Shown: positions 22,101 through 35,787, numbered from the stretch's first letter. The stretch: DNA of 64,000 bases from Pipra filicauda (GCF_003945595.2 NW_024104665.1:4429363-4493362); one strand, 5' to 3'. The notes: generated by a model not told the origin, from the sequence alone. Numbers and translations: made by a program.

Positions 22101-25100
22101 CAAGATATCAACTGGCTTTCAGCAATATATTTTATACTTCTAACAGAAATGCTTAATATATTTTTCATGTCCATTCTGAAACATTATTCGGATAACTGGT
22201 GTTATTTTATTTCCAAAACAATACTCTGTTCCTAATAAGCAATATTTACTTAGCATAAAAGTTGTTATACGCTAAAAAAAATGCATTTTACATTATTATT
22301 TTTAAATGTAGACAGGCCCACTAATCTGAATATCCCCTGTATGCGTTATTTTTCAAACATAACATGGAAAAATAAAGTGAAGATTTTCTGAGACATCTGT
22401 ATTTATCTTGGTTTTGTTGCATGTCACAAGAGGTATGCGTAAAGAACAGGTATGTTTTCTTTGGTTTATGAATAACTCAGCATGAAGTACTATTTGGGTT
22501 TTAGCCATTAGCACATGAATTGGAACTCTTAGTATGAAATTCATCATCAGGTTTACTCCACAGAACTCTGAAGTACTTGGAAGTAAAAAGAAATTCTAGT
22601 GAAAGATACAGAAGGCATTGACATCTGATTTTATGATCAGGTAAGATATAGGTAGTAGTACAACAGTCTTCTCAGTTTCCACTGATATGTCTCAACTGTG
22701 ATGTAAAGGAATGACTACCACAGAATTTTTCAGTTTTTCTATTAAGATTACAGGAAAAGATGCTAGTCCCAATACAACCAGCCAAGGACAGGGAAAGAGA
22801 GTAGTGAAAAATGTTGCTTTTTCTTTGAAGGACACAAAGTGACAGCAGAAGAACTGCAACATATATCAGTGTGGCAATTCAGATAACACTGCCTTACAGA
22901 ACAGTGAAATCAGCTTTACTCAATACTCTATTGAAATTCCCCCGTTCTCAGTACTCCCTTCAGCCTCTTGTTTGCTTTGGGTGAGTGACTACAGGCCATT
23001 TTCATTTGAAGCCATTTCTATGAACAAAACAGACTTAACAGAAGTGGCTTTACATACTCCACTTTCTGAACTGGACTACATTAATTTAAAAGTTGAGTTT
23101 TAAAGTAATGGTTTAAAGTGTAGACAGTTTACAATGTGAAGTGTGGACACTAGATTTGATCAAATGCTAAATCCTGATTAAGTGAAAAAATATACCAATT
23201 CAAGACACACTGCTTAACTTTTTGTTCTAACAGAGCTAAATCAATAGCAATTGCACTTTTCATCTCAAAATCACAGCACATTTCTGTACCTGCTGGATAT
23301 TACATGTTTTTGACATGTAGCATTTTAGGGCTACAAAGCACAAGGGTGGCAGCAGCAACCCTTTGGTTTGCTTTATCATGTGATAATTATTGCTGATCCA
23401 TCAAATTCTTCTAGTACTAATTTCACCTTGTCTGCAACACTCCTCCAATAATGAATTGTCTGAAGCTAAAAGTACAAACACTGTTTCCATCATGTTACAC
23501 CACAAATACTAACCATAACCAATACAAACATCAGAACCAGATTTTGCAATAAACAGGCTTAATGGCCTTAACACTGCTCTCTAAAATGATAATACCACTT
23601 TAGTCTTGCTCATGTAATAAGATTTAAACCACATTTTCAGCTTTAGAGCAGAACCATTTCCACTACAGATTAAAAAAAAAAAAAAAGACGTTTACAACAC
23701 AAAGTCTAAAACACAAAAAGGAAAATAATCACTTATGAAACTTGTTCTTATTTCAAAAGCTGGTCTTGAGTCCAAAGACTAAGCTGTTCCATTTGAGTCT
23801 CTTTTTGGATAGGAGAAGGGTAAATGCAAAATTGTAATCCTCAAGCTCTCTGCTTTTAACGCTAATAAGAGAAACAGCTGATGTCAGAAGCATGACAGCT
23901 TAATGCTTTACTCATGCAGATGCCTAGAAGTAATTTGGTTTTGACTGGGTTTTGATTACTTTTCAGCCTACATTAAGATCTACATGATTTTTTTCAGACT
24001 TTGCCTGAGACCTAATCTGTAGGTGTTCCCTTAAGCATATCCAGCTGGATTAAGTTCTATCAATTCTTGTATTTTGGGGGGATTTTAAAAATTATTATTT
24101 AAATAATAACTACTTCCTGCAGGTATTTTTATATGTATAGGTATTTGTACATATATAATTATACGTACAGGTATTTTTATGTTCAGTAAGTCAGAAGTTA
24201 GATCACTCAGGGGATGGGCAATCTGCATTAAAAATATTCTCCCAAACTAAACAGATCTGCAACAACAGCAGAATCCGTTATGAGAACCATTTTTCTTTCC
24301 CCTGTCTTAGGCTGAAGACAACACAGAAAGCACCTCTCCTCTTTTATTGTTACAGTGAAAGAATTTACTATTAGAGTTTCTGTAATCACCTGACATCAGG
24401 TAGAAAAAGGAACAGTCTTGCAAAAAGGGGCTTTTTGCTACTGCCTGGTGAACTTCTGAAGAACAACAGAAATGTCTCTTGGCTCTGAAGATTTCTGAGA
24501 GAGCAATGCAGCTACTACATGCAATACCTGGGTTGTTGAATCCATACCACTAAGTGGGGGTAGAAAGACAAAAGACATCAGCTGCTGCGTGAAGTTCGGC
24601 GTTTTCCCAGAGAAAGTGATTCATAATGTAGCTCAGCTTGTTTCTGTCTTGAAGATGTTACCATTTTGGTGCTTCACTGTGTTGCTTTCTGAGACAACTG
24701 GACTTCTAAAAACTACATTAAATTTAACAAGAACTTCTTTCATCTTCCCTAATAAAGCAGATCTTTAAAAATTAGCACTTAAAACTGCAGTTTTCAAAGA
24801 CTGCTGGAGCAGCAGCCTGCAGGACTGATAAGCAAACTTCTCTATGGCTGCTCTCAAACTGCTCACATGATGATTAACGTAGTGATCAAGCAGGTCAGAC
24901 CCAAAATGGAACACAAGATTACTTCCCCCACCCCACTGTTTAAAACTCTACAAGGTGAAAGATGGAGAAGTGAGGATGGGGAAAAATGAGGGGAACTTAA
25001 GGGAAAGAACACAGCAGCAAGTGCTCTAGATCTAGGCAGAAGAAAATTGCTTTGATGCAGGACTTAAGAGTCAGAAACTCTCCCCTGCTAACTTTGGTAT

Positions 25101-28100
25101 CAGGAGTATGCCAGAAATGAGAGTGGAAATGAGGGAGATGGTGAAGGAAAAGGGAAATGCAGACACAGAGTTTCTGCTGCTGCTTGAAGTCTCTGGGGAG
25201 CATTCACGCCCAGAAACAGCTAGTGACAAGTTTGGTTTCTGCAGGTGCTTTGCTGTTCTGAGGAGTCAGATCGTATCTTTCTAGACGTCTTAAGTATAGA
25301 TTAAGAGCTAAACTTTCATCAGTCATGTTTGGCCTTTATTGACTTGGAAGAGTTTTTAAACAGAAAAAGTTGCCAGACCATTACCAAACTTGTCTCTCCC
25401 ACTATGGGAAGATGGGGGAATGGACAAAAAGTAAAAATTTAACTGTACCTAAGATACCTGTCTTCAACTATTAGTGTCTTTGTTTTGTTAAACAGAGCCC
25501 CCTGACTTAGTAACCAGGTTTTCCTTATATCATTGGTGCATAAAAGGTGAAATTTTTATATACGGCAAAGTCTGACATTTTCGGAATAAAATAAAACCTG
25601 CCAGATGTGACATGCTATTTTAAAGTCCTAGCTGAGCAAGGAAAAAGTGCTTGCCTCTCATCAGAACAGGATAGCGAATAAGACTTCGCAAGAAGAAACA
25701 AGATCGCATTTCAATGAATCCTTTGATTTTTTGGTTACGTTCATGTCCGTCAACAATTAACTAGTGCCAACACACAGCTATGTCAGATTGATAGCAAAAC
25801 ATCTTGCAAGAGTAAAACCAGGTGTTTTTAGGGAAGAAAACCTGATATTTTTACTTAAAGTATTAAACCACTCCTCTATTATTTCTGAAATACAAATTTT
25901 AATGTCTCATTATGCTACTGCAATGAAAGGCTGGTGGCATAAGAGCAGGCTGTTAGCTACTTATGGAAGACAGATTTCCACTGCAGCTGTAAGCCACAAC
26001 ATCTCTACAATATCACAGAGGAAAGTGCCTCTGCCTGTTACACTGATTTCTGAAACCATCTGCTTAAGAAGAGGCCTGGTAGGTACTCCTCAGCTAAGAG
26101 TGTACCAGTTTGGTAACCAGAGGAAAGAATGTATCCACTGAGAACATTTAGGAAGAATTGTTACTAGTGCTATTATTTTATGGCAGTTGCAGACTTCAAT
26201 TATGTATAGTTTAATCCTTTCTCCATGCCAAAAAACATATTAAGAAAATAGCGCAAACATTTGAATTTATAAAGACATAATCTGCAATGCCAGCTTCACA
26301 TTTTTTCTTGTCCAACTACAAAGTTTAATGTTTGTCTTCCTTTGAAATCAGAAGTGTTTAGTACAGTGCTTGGGACACACACTTCACACAAGTCAATCCA
26401 AATCCATTTAAAATGCATTCTGTTAAGTGCTTTTATGGAAGACAGAGGGGAGCTAAAACACTAGAAAAGTATCTTTCCTTCCCTGCCCATGAACAATAAA
26501 AGCTACCAGACTGAAGGCAAACTTGAGCCATCTTCATCACTTCACATTTCTCCTCCTGCTTGCCTAGCTTCTTTTTATCAAAATCCTTATTGGATGAGAT
26601 CTATTTCATGATAAAATTTGCATGCAACAGACACTCATAAATCTGTAACAAACAAGAGGTAAAAATATTGCATTTTAATTCCTTACACTGTAAGCACAAA
26701 TGCTTCCAATGACTTTTTAAATGTCTGGCATAATTCTGTAGGAACAGTTTCTGAGTAAATCCAATATACCTGTAAAGCTTCAGAGCAATTTTGTGTAGTG
26801 TGCAAATCCAGAATATTAATATTTTTTTAATATTTATTACAAGGGTGCACACACTAACCTGCCAAGGCCGATCCCAATCAAGAGGAATAGGAAATGCTCC
26901 AAACCAAGCTCCAAGTATACTGCACACAGTAGTAATCTGTAGACTGCTTTCCCAGACGGACATAGCTCTGTAAAAACAGCATATTACAAGTTTTCAACAG
27001 CAGCTGAAGTTACCATGTCAGAATGTTAGATCTGATCTCTCCCAAGATTTTTGAGACTAAAAATAGATATAAAAATTCATATATTTGATAAAGTAGCATG
27101 CAGGTTTCTCCTAAGACACACAAATTATATTTAAAATTTAAGTTGCACATTTTAGCTGTAATTACAATCTTTCTATACCACACATTCAGGAGATTATTTT
27201 TTTCTTCTTGAGATGTTTACTGCAAAAGCTAATTTATTTTACCTGGAAAGATTGAGCTTGAAACACTGCTTGGCTGAGCAAATAAATATATCTCAATGAC
27301 AGTGTGTGCACTGCAGGGAGAGGCAGACATGAAAGGGTAGCATGGGATTGTACAGAAAAGCACAAGCACAGTCACAAAGTAATCTATGGTGTAGACATAT
27401 TATTCAGTGATACAATTTGAAATTTAAAATAGAAGTCCACTATGAGAATATTCCAAAGCAAATATCCATCAACTGAAAAGAAACACTGCAAGTAAGTGTA
27501 ACCTGCACATTGCAGCTCTTCAGCAACAGCGCATCCAAGTTCAAGTACACTGGCTGCAGGATAAATTTATTGCACACTAAAGAACCCTTGAATTCCCAGT
27601 CATGGCACATATATCATAAGAGATGTTAAATGACTTCAGTTCTCAGTTTATAGCCTTCTACTCCTACTGACTTCAGAAGTTTTGGAGAAGTTGGATTTCT
27701 GTTTAACAGATGAGCACTTACTGTCACCAGTCTATCAAATGATTGCTTTGCTTTGCTCAAGCCATGAACATTTGAGTGCTTGGTGCCAATTAAAAAACAG
27801 GAGCAACAGAAGTTCAGAACACAGTAGGGCACAGTTCTGAGACAGGAGAACCAGTTGAAATCCCTTCTCCAAATCAGTACAGTAAGCAATCTGAATTGTA
27901 AGTTTGCTACATCTCAGATTATAAACACATGCCTAGCTTTAGCGAACGGATGAAAAAAGATGTGCATTTTTATGGCTCAAAGACTGGATGCATAGTAAAC
28001 TCTGAACTTTGCATATGCTGTTTAGGTTGTGTAACAGGAACACCTTGTTTTGAAGATTCTTAAATTTCTTTTTACTTCTGAGTACACCTAAGTCACTGCT

Positions 28101-31100
28101 GCATCTGCTATTGACCGAACAGCTCACAAGCGTAAAGCAAACATTCTTTATTGTTTCCAAAATAAATGTCTAATAGACTATAATACTGAGAGTGCAAGAT
28201 TGACATTTTAAGCAAAACTGTTTCTTCTACAAACCCATCCCTTTAACTTACAACACTCCACAATACTACCAGCCTGACATTTTTTTCCTAAAGGGAAAGG
28301 TCCTGATGTAACTGTAAAGCTGTTTAGGAATCTGCATATAGAAAATTATTATGAATTATTTTCAGAAGTTGAATAATTGAGCAGAGAGCTGTTAGGCAGA
28401 ATGGGGAAGAGAACATTCACTACAGCCTAAAAGGAGCAAAAGAGCCAGCAGAACATACCTAAGACTGACCGAGGTACATTTATCCCCCACAAGACAACTT
28501 CTGTGTGTAGCAGATTAACCAGATACTGCTGTACCATATGGAGATATCAGACTGAGTCCAAAAGCAAAACAACACAATTAGCAAGGCACAGTGCCCAAGT
28601 GGAAAACAGCCACTGGTAGTTTGGCAACTATTTCAGCTGCTAATTCAACCACTCTGCAGCAAGGAGGGACACTGGCTACTTAAAGACAACATGACTTGTC
28701 CTCCAGAATTATCCCGAAGGAACAGTGTTTCAATTACTGCCTTTTCTTCATGGAATGACACCTATTGGGATTTTTGCAGGTATTCTTTAGCCTACCACAT
28801 AAACTTCTCATATAAACTTCTTTGCATGAGGCTAAGAACTGCAGCAATGTTTATAAACTTTGTATTTTACAGGTTTATTTTTCAACCATGAATAAACTAC
28901 AACTAAGATAACCCGCAGGCAAAACTAGCAATATTTAAGATAATAAATGAACACTAGTGTCAGAAAGGTCTTTTGAAGCATAGAGTAATTATTTAACCCC
29001 TTAAAATAACACAATACATTAAGTGCAGCTTTAAATAATGTTTGAATTAAGAGGTTAGCTAACATAAAATAATTTTCTAAGACACCTTCTGCATAGACAA
29101 GATTTGGAATTTTTGGCTGCAGCAGGACTAAAATTTTAATCAGCCTCTGATGTGTGATGATGCCTACCTTTACACAGGACATTTCAAGTCTGTAAGAGTA
29201 TGCCATTCACAAACAAAGTGATAAAATAGGGGTAATGAAAACTGTAAGGAGCCCTAAAGTCATAGGTTTATAATATTTTTGGTGATCTCCAATTTAAAAT
29301 CTATTTCCTACCGACGTAACATCTTATAATTGCTATTATACCATGAATTTCAACAAAATTTCTCAAACCAGTGATTTGAAATAAACAGTCCCCAAAAGAA
29401 GCCCCCCAAAAATCAGCAATAACCTTTCTGAAGCTTTTACTTCCCTCTAACTGCTTACAGCAGCACATGATTGGATATGATCAATGCCATGACACTGACA
29501 TCAGGCACAACACTAGATGACAGAATAAGGAGTCCAGAGATGCTGGCATGGTTCCACCCCTTCCCAAATGCAGAATTAGTGAAAAGAGCCCTATTTACAG
29601 CCTAATAAGAATGGAAGGTTTTATGATACAGAATACACAGATTTACTTTTCTCACTATATTTTATGTGCACATAAATGTGAGGGTAAGACAATTTGTTTG
29701 AATTTCTTAAAATAAAGTATTTTTAAAAAAAAAATCTATTTTGTTCATTTTTGGACAATTCCAAAGTGTATTTAGTTTGAAAAATGTGGAGTGTGTGCAG
29801 TCTTCTGGCTGAGCTACAGCTGTGTTTCATGTACACAAAACAAAACCCCACCCAAGCAACACCTCCCCTCCAACCCACCAACCACCCAAACTATTATAAT
29901 ACAAATAATAAACCTGCAGTATCACAGATTGCATGTTATCATGAGACAGCACATGTAATCCAGCTCCTAGAGATAAGGGCACTTTTAAGACTAATCTTGT
30001 AGTAACCTTATTGGAAGTGATTTTACTACTAGTGACTCACATTCAAATTCCTCAAGTAGAAACAGAAAAAGCTAAGCATGTCTACAGAAAAAAAACCCGC
30101 TTTGCAAGATTATTCACAGAATATTTAAGTCAGACTGACTTGGTTACACCGTAGCCATTATGATATAATAGGTTGCATACAAGTTACTTGAATTTAACTT
30201 TATGAATAGTCCTGTGATAAGCCATTAGGAGCATCAATATTTTCACACTAAACCACCTTAAACATAGCACAAAGCCATCCAGAGCAACAGCACTAGGTAA
30301 TTAGTGTCTGTTACTTATTTACACTTGGTATATCAAGATAAACCTTCTTTTTCTACGTCTTTTTCTGTCTTTCTGCAAAGACAATAGCACAAGCACATTT
30401 TGATCTTAAAAATATTGCACAGGCAAATAAGAGTAACAAAAATAAATGCCAGTGGTTACTTAAGTCTAAACTGCCTTCAGGTATTTTTAAAATACATTAA
30501 TTTTTTATACTAAGCTATACACTTAATCAGTCTTTCAAGCTTGCTCTTCCAGAGCAATTTAATTCCCTAAGTTCTATTTTCAAGGCAAGCAGCTGTGTTT
30601 GATCTTACCTAACCATCTTTTTCCTCCATTTAACCAGTCCCACCTCATTCCACGTGGTTAAGTTAGAGACAATCTTTTAATATATCACATCTACACTCAT
30701 CTCGTGCCTAGACACAAGAAGTTCCAACTCATTTATGAGGTCAAATGAAAAAACATGGGATTATTTTTAAAAGAGCAGCTTGCTACAATCCATAAAAAAT
30801 TGCTACAATATTCCTTTGTAGTCTATTTTCATTCAAAGGCTAGAGTAAACAAACATCAAAAATAATAGACATTTTACTCAGCTAATGTCACATGGGTCAC
30901 TAGTAAGAAGTATGTACAAGTCATCACAGCAAAAATGTCAAAACAAGACAATTGTTTCCAATGCAATACTTGTACTGAAGAATACTTAATATCTAGAGTA
31001 GGAAAGAAAGAAACGGACAGACATTCAAAATCTAGCCTGGCACAAAGACAGACTGATGTTGTCAAACATCTGTTCCTTCAACTCAACTATTATTTCCAGT

Positions 31101-34100
31101 TGCAAAACCTCCAAAGATGACTAAGTGAATCAGCAGTGATTTGTTTTAGCTAAACAACTCCATGCTTTTATTAGAGTCTATTCAACCCGTCCACTGCAAA
31201 TAAACAAGCATAAATGACTTGAATAAGGATTCAAGATATTTTTCAGTAAGTTGAGAACTGAGAGAAACCAAAAGTCAATACCTGACAGTACTGTGAAAGG
31301 TCTAGTTTTGTCCTCCTCTACGGGAGTGCAAACCAAAAGTAACTCCATAGGTCAGCACCATAATACATTCACTTTTGAGATCAGACTTCACTCTTAGTGT
31401 CTGGTTGTGGTATGTTTACATTTCTGCAGGAGCGCCCATTGGGCAGAACTTCAAAACTTCCAGGGGTTTCCACCTCTTGGGGTCTACCACTTCTCTTAGC
31501 CTCTGGGGAAAACAAGGTCCAAACCACTACACTTATGAACCATTAAAAGGGGATGAATACTAATATCTTATTAAATCTCAAGCATGTGGGGAGCCTCTTT
31601 ATGTTTCAGTGTCCCAGTCTTTCAACAATCCTATTATTTTTTGAATGAAAAAAGGCAGAAGAGATAGAATACTTCTGAAAAATAGTTTATCCTCAATACA
31701 TGCTAATGCCATGGCTGTCACTGAGGTGAAAATGCGGTTAAAAGGCTCATTTTACTTTAAACATACTCTTGAAAAAATTAATGCTTGAAAACTCTGACAC
31801 TAAAAAAGCTCCTTTTGAAATTTGAAGAGCATGGGTAAAGATTACATACTTCAGACCACTGTATATTCTATATAACTTCCACCATTACATTCAAGTTTAA
31901 AACAAGTGTTTGTTTTGGCTTGCTATTCCTGCTTTAAAAGTTGTTTTTACAAAGATACTATTGGATCATGTGCAATATTCTCCCTCAGCTCAGTGTAAGG
32001 TCTCCTCTTTACTGACAAACATCATACAGGACTGCACAATGTGCAGTCCAGTAAAATGTGTGTTGGACACTTCACTTCCTTCAAACACATATAAAGTGAG
32101 ATTTAGTGTCTGGACGCCAAAAATAAAAAGCTGGTTTTCCAAATCAGTGTCTTCAAAATAAATAATAATTGTCTTTGTCAGAAAAGCTTTCATAAGCCTG
32201 TAATTACAAACATGAAAAACGCCCATCATTCAGGAAGTTTTCTTTTCTTTACAAAATATTCCATTATATATTGACCCTGAAATTAGCTCAGTTGGTTGGA
32301 GCATGAGGCTAATAACACCAAGATTGTGGATTCAGTCCCTGTAGGGGCCATTCACTTAAGAGGTGGACTTGATCCTTGTGAGTCCCTTCCAACTCAGAAT
32401 ATTCTGTGAAATTTCTGTGAAATATTGTTTAAATTCAGTCTGTTTCTATCAGGGTTTAAATCAGAAACTTTAGATTAGCACTTACCCATTTTTACTAAAT
32501 ACCCGTATCCATGCTTGTATGTTTGGTCCCAGAATACACAAGCACTGTAAAGTAGTAAAGGTAGACAGGAGAACTGCAAACAAAAATGTCTCAGTAACTG
32601 ACCTACAAAGAAAGAATATTACAAAATTAAGTGAGGTAGGCTATTAATTTTCTAAGAGTTCCAAGATTTAGGGAAAAAAACCTCAAAACCTCTAAGTCAA
32701 CTTGTGAAAGCACAAATGCTTTCTTAACCTCATGTAGAAGAATAAAATATTTTCTTCTTGCTTTGTAGAATAGTAAAGAAAATTGGAGAGAGTTCTGCTG
32801 TTATTTCAAGACTGAAATGCAATAATTATTTTAAATGCCCAATATCTGTAACATTTTTAAAACACCACAGGTGTATCTCATATATAGCATTAGTTCTAAC
32901 TTGAAGTATACTTGCGCATTTACTTAATTATTCCATTTATTTTTCTAGTTTGGTGTTGTGAAAGTAGCCATGAAATGAAACTACATGATGCTATTTGTAG
33001 TCAGTAATTAGTGTATCTCTCAAAAATCAGATTGCTTCATACTTCTACTTTTTTTCCTTTTATAAAACTTTTCTAAAAGTTAAAATACTAATGTCAAAAG
33101 GACAAAAGACATGCAAGATGTGTGGTTTAGAATCTTATGGGAAAAATGACTAAATGAAACTCTGAAAAATGTGCATGCCTGTATGTTTAAGGTAAATATT
33201 GAAGTAAAAGAAGTTGTTTGTAAACAAGACTTCTCAAAATAAAACTTGTAAGAGCTAGCTTCTAAGAAAACAAACAAGCAAACAAAAAAACACCACAGCA
33301 AAACTAAATTAAACCAATCAACCAAAACCCAAGCAGCCACCCTTCTTCCCCCAGCCAGGAGCTTTATCCTTTAACTTCCAGTGTACCAGAGAACATACAA
33401 GTACTTATACCAATATCTGCAAGGAGAACTGCCCCTTAGAATGTTTAGAGAAAGAGAGGGTCTTCTGACTTACTCTATGAGAGGTGCTCCATAAAGAACA
33501 ATAATCGCATGAAACAGTATGCAAGACATGAAAAAGTATACACAGCATTTTAGAAATCTGGATATCTAAAAAAGAGCAATAAAATATCAGAATAACGTTT
33601 CAAAGAAGAACATAAGTAACATACACAGTCTACATCTTATCAAGAGCACAGTACTCTAATTGCTTCTTTAATTTCAGCTACAACACAGTATAATAGCATG
33701 GCATATTTAAAAACAGTTTTCCATATGTTTAAATAATTAAAAATGATCACACTCCATCTAAAACTTTTTTCTTGCAACCCTTTAGAATGAGGCAAAAGTA
33801 CAAAAAAATATAACCAGAAATGACAGGAGAAACAGAAATAATTTTATTGGATATTTTTACATTTCTGTTTTACATCTGACTGTCATGTCCATTCATTAAA
33901 AGGCAACTCTCACAGAAAGTGAAAAAATATTTAAAAGCAAGAAAAGATGCAATATAAAAAAATATGCAACATTCAGAATCAAAATGACATTAAATAAAAA
34001 ACACTACACTTTGAACTTGGCATCTTAAATTCCAAATACATTTGGGAAATATCCAGACTTTCTATAAATCTGCAAAACACGTAACTTTCTATGAACAACA

Positions 34101-35438
34101 GTTTCTGGGTACTCACTATATCATATAGAAGCATACACACTTGATAAATAGTTCTGATTAGGTCTGTTCTGATCAGGTCACCAATGCAATTCCATAATTT
34201 CCCTTTAACTCTTTCTTTTTTGTATATTTACTCCTTATGCTAGTCTAAGATGAAACCTCCCCTAGAACATGAAGCATGCTTCATTTTTATATCACAGATT
34301 GTTAAAATACATGTTTTCCGTAACGGTTTTGTGCATTTCGCATCCTCCTCAGCCAGCAAAACTACACAGAAGCTTTGCATACAAAGATACTGCTTTCTGA
34401 GATGCTTGCTTAAATGTTTAAGAAACACCACATCAGAGCACTACATCTTGTCTGACTCAGCAAGTCAGGTGTGAGACTATGCACCTGACTTCAAAACTCT
34501 GATCGATGTATTCCCCCACTCCTGAGCAAGTTGTGTGCTGCTCCAAATTCCTGACGTTCAAACTTACTTCACTGGGATTTGTACCTTTAACGTTCCCTGT
34601 TGCAAACTGTAATTACGAATAATGTCTCCCAAATTTAGATTTTTCTGTATGAAATTTTCATCATTCAAGGAAATGTAGCTATTTCAATATTTTTCCATGT
34701 AACTTTTTTAAATTGGCCAACTTTGTTCAAATTGTAATGAGCTACTGTCTCTTTTATGTCTCAGATTCTAAAAAGTATTTTCTCTTCCTTTAAAGTCATT
34801 ACAAACTTACAGCTACACACAAGAAGCGTGTGATGACATGTCTTTTTGGTATACCCACTAATCAAGAAGAGTAGCGAGGCCTGGACTATGAAAGGAGTTC
34901 TGTGCCCGTTCAATTTTGTCAGATTTTGCCACCATGCAAATTGTTGGGACTACAAACAGCAATGCACTGACAGCAATAAGAAAAGCACAGGCTCACTCAC
35001 CCAAACAGGTTATGAACAGACGATAGAAAAAGTTTAACATAATGAAAATATTGAAAAACTCGGTTCAAAAAGTGCTACACCCAGCTCATTCGTGGAAAAT
35101 GAGAATTCACCACCAAAAAGTGTCTTTTCTGTTCTCACTGGATTATTTCAGAGAATTTGATTCCCCTCTGTATTGTCTTGTAGCAACTTAAGAATAAAAA
35201 CAAATCTTACCTTTTGAGCAAACGAACTTCTCTTAGGAGACTGACTTGGTTTAAGGACTAAGTGCAAGATTACATTAAGGGTACCGACACAGACAGAACA
35301 AACACACAGCCACGTGAGGTGCGTTCCCAGCACCGTGAATCCCTCCAGGAAGAAAGACGGAACGACCGCCGTCAGGACAATCGACAGCGCACAGAGGAGG
35401 TTGGCAGCCAGGAGCCTCCTGATTTCTGCCTCTTTCAT
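16050..35438 (-). CDS. PIGF: PIGF, GPI-anchor biosynthesis protein F (219 aa, five coding exons)
   Basis: Joining minus-strand segments 35438-35211, 33565-33474, 32602-32486, 26967-26859 and 16163-16050 gives 660 bases, 219 codons plus stop, the same length as human PIGF. The start codon MKEAEIRRLL is the first ATG of the frame, with A at -3. The protein is hydrophobic throughout (about six membrane segments) and ends in NRKQLTYKSR after the WPISC...GYMAGLII...PLWIHWNRK stretch typical of the family. PIGF sits in the ER membrane and stabilises PIGO and PIGG, which add ethanolamine phosphate to GPI mannoses. All introns are GT/AG with matching phase. The last intron (16164-26858) is 10.7 kb. 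The gene shares its promoter with CRIPT and converges with RHOQ. Confidence 0.97.
16164..26858. other. Last intron of PIGF (10.7 kb)
   Basis: AT-rich non-coding sequence. A short two-copy repeat (AAAGTGGGTTGCTTT, period 23) lies at 18897-18936, and an AT-rich stretch with repeated AGGTATTT units lies at 24120-24180. I see no exon, RNA gene or intact transposon. A possible decayed CR1 tail (GATTCTATGATG) near 19870 is too short to call. Confidence 0.6.
26859..26967 (-). CDS. PIGF: PIGF coding exon 4 (109 bp)
   Basis: Minus-strand acceptor TTTTTACAG before 26967 and donor GTTAGT after CAG at 26859. It encodes AMSVWESSLQITT...PIPLDWDRPWQ. The first base completes a Gly codon from the previous exon. 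Confidence 0.96.
26968..32485. other. PIGF intron between coding exons 3 and 4
   Basis: A 5.5-kb AT-rich intron. It holds the tRNA-derived SINE at its 5' edge (32275-32420) and an A/C-rich low-complexity patch at 29835-29880. Nothing else could be supported. Confidence 0.6.
32275..32420 (+). mobile_element. tRNA-Ile-derived SINE with CR1-like tail (TguSINE1 type)
   Basis: The head (about 32275-32347) resembles tRNA-Ile(AAT): A box TTAGCTCAGTTGG at 32283-32295, anticodon region GGCTAATAACACCAAG, and B box GGATTCAGTCC at 32328-32338. It is followed by GGGGCCATTCACTTAAGAGG and a CR1-like 3' part (TGGACTTGATCC...CCCTTCCAACTC) ending in imperfect ATTCTGTGAA repeats. This head-tail combination is the TguSINE1 design described in passerines. 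It is decayed, so not a working tRNA gene. It lies antisense to PIGF, its nearest end 65 bases into the intron after coding exon 3. Confidence 0.88.
32486..32602 (-). CDS. PIGF: PIGF coding exon 3 (117 bp)
   Basis: Minus-strand acceptor TCTTTGTAG before 32602 and donor GTAAGT below 32486. It encodes ESVTETFLFAVLLSTFTT...RVFSKNG with split codons at both ends that match the neighbouring exons. Confidence 0.96.
32603..33473. other. PIGF intron between coding exons 2 and 3
   Basis: An 871-bp AT-rich intron. An A/C-rich low-complexity patch occupies about 33268-33345; nothing else is seen. Confidence 0.7.
33474..33565 (-). CDS. PIGF: PIGF coding exon 2 (92 bp)
   Basis: Minus-strand acceptor TTTTTTTAG before 33565 and donor GTAAGT below 33474. 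It encodes ISRFLKCCVYFF...VLYGAPLIE, one hydrophobic segment and the conserved LYGAPLIE motif. Confidence 0.96.
33566..35210. other. PIGF first coding intron
   Basis: 1.6 kb of AT-rich sequence without exons or recognisable repeats. Short open frames on both strands near 34240-34474 mirror each other and look like chance. Confidence 0.65.
35211..35438 (-). CDS. PIGF: PIGF first coding exon (76 codons)
   Basis: ATG at 35438-35436, donor GTAAGA below 35211. It encodes MKEAEIRRLL...SSFAQK, with two hydrophobic segments around THLTWLC. The frame stays open upstream but without another ATG, so this start is chosen; it matches the human start. Confidence 0.96.
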
Positions 35439-35771
35439 CGTGTTCCCCGGGAAGGGACCACCCGCAGGACACCGAGTTAACCCGCTACGGAAACGCGGCG
35501 GCAGCGCCACAGGGCAACATCTTTCCTACTCGCGATACACCAGGCAAAGCCCTGAGCCTGGCTTTTGGGTCAGAAGAACGTCAATCACTTTAAAAAAATC
35601 AAGGGCAGCCCCTGGGAGCGGCAGCCCCAGGCCCTGCGGGGTGAGGGGCGGTGGCGCCGCTCCCGCCTCTGACCGGGAGCGCCCGGGGCCGCCCGGCAGC
35701 GGAAGGCGGCGGGACCCGACGCCAGATCCGGGGCGGTGTCGGAAGCGGCGGCTTGTTGTGGTGGGGCAGAG
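35439..35771. promoter_or_regulatory. Bidirectional CpG-rich promoter of PIGF and CRIPT
   Basis: Only 333 bases separate the PIGF and CRIPT start codons. The stretch and its surroundings (about 35450-36000) are strongly GC- and CpG-rich, unlike the rest of the window. GGGGCGG (Sp/KLF type) occurs at 35645-35651 and 35730-35736, and CGGAAG (ETS core) at 35700-35705 and 35740-35745. There is no TATA box. These motifs are typical of housekeeping divergent promoters. Their use is inferred. Confidence 0.85.
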
Positions 35772-35787
35772 ATGGTGTGCGAGAAGT
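35772..35787 (+). CDS. CRIPT: CRIPT coding exon 1 (16 bp)
   Basis: ATGGTGTGCGAGAAGT followed by donor GTGAGT. It encodes MVCEK plus the first base of Cys6. Reading through gives a false longer frame. Confidence 0.95.

Noticed and set aside
32275..32347. A working tRNA-Ile gene
   Set aside because: The stems are eroded, the B box is altered, and the sequence continues into a CR1-like tail, so it is a SINE head.
35439..35510. 24-codon N-terminal extension of PIGF
   Set aside because: It would need a GTG start; the ATG at 35438 matches the family start and the expected 219-residue length.
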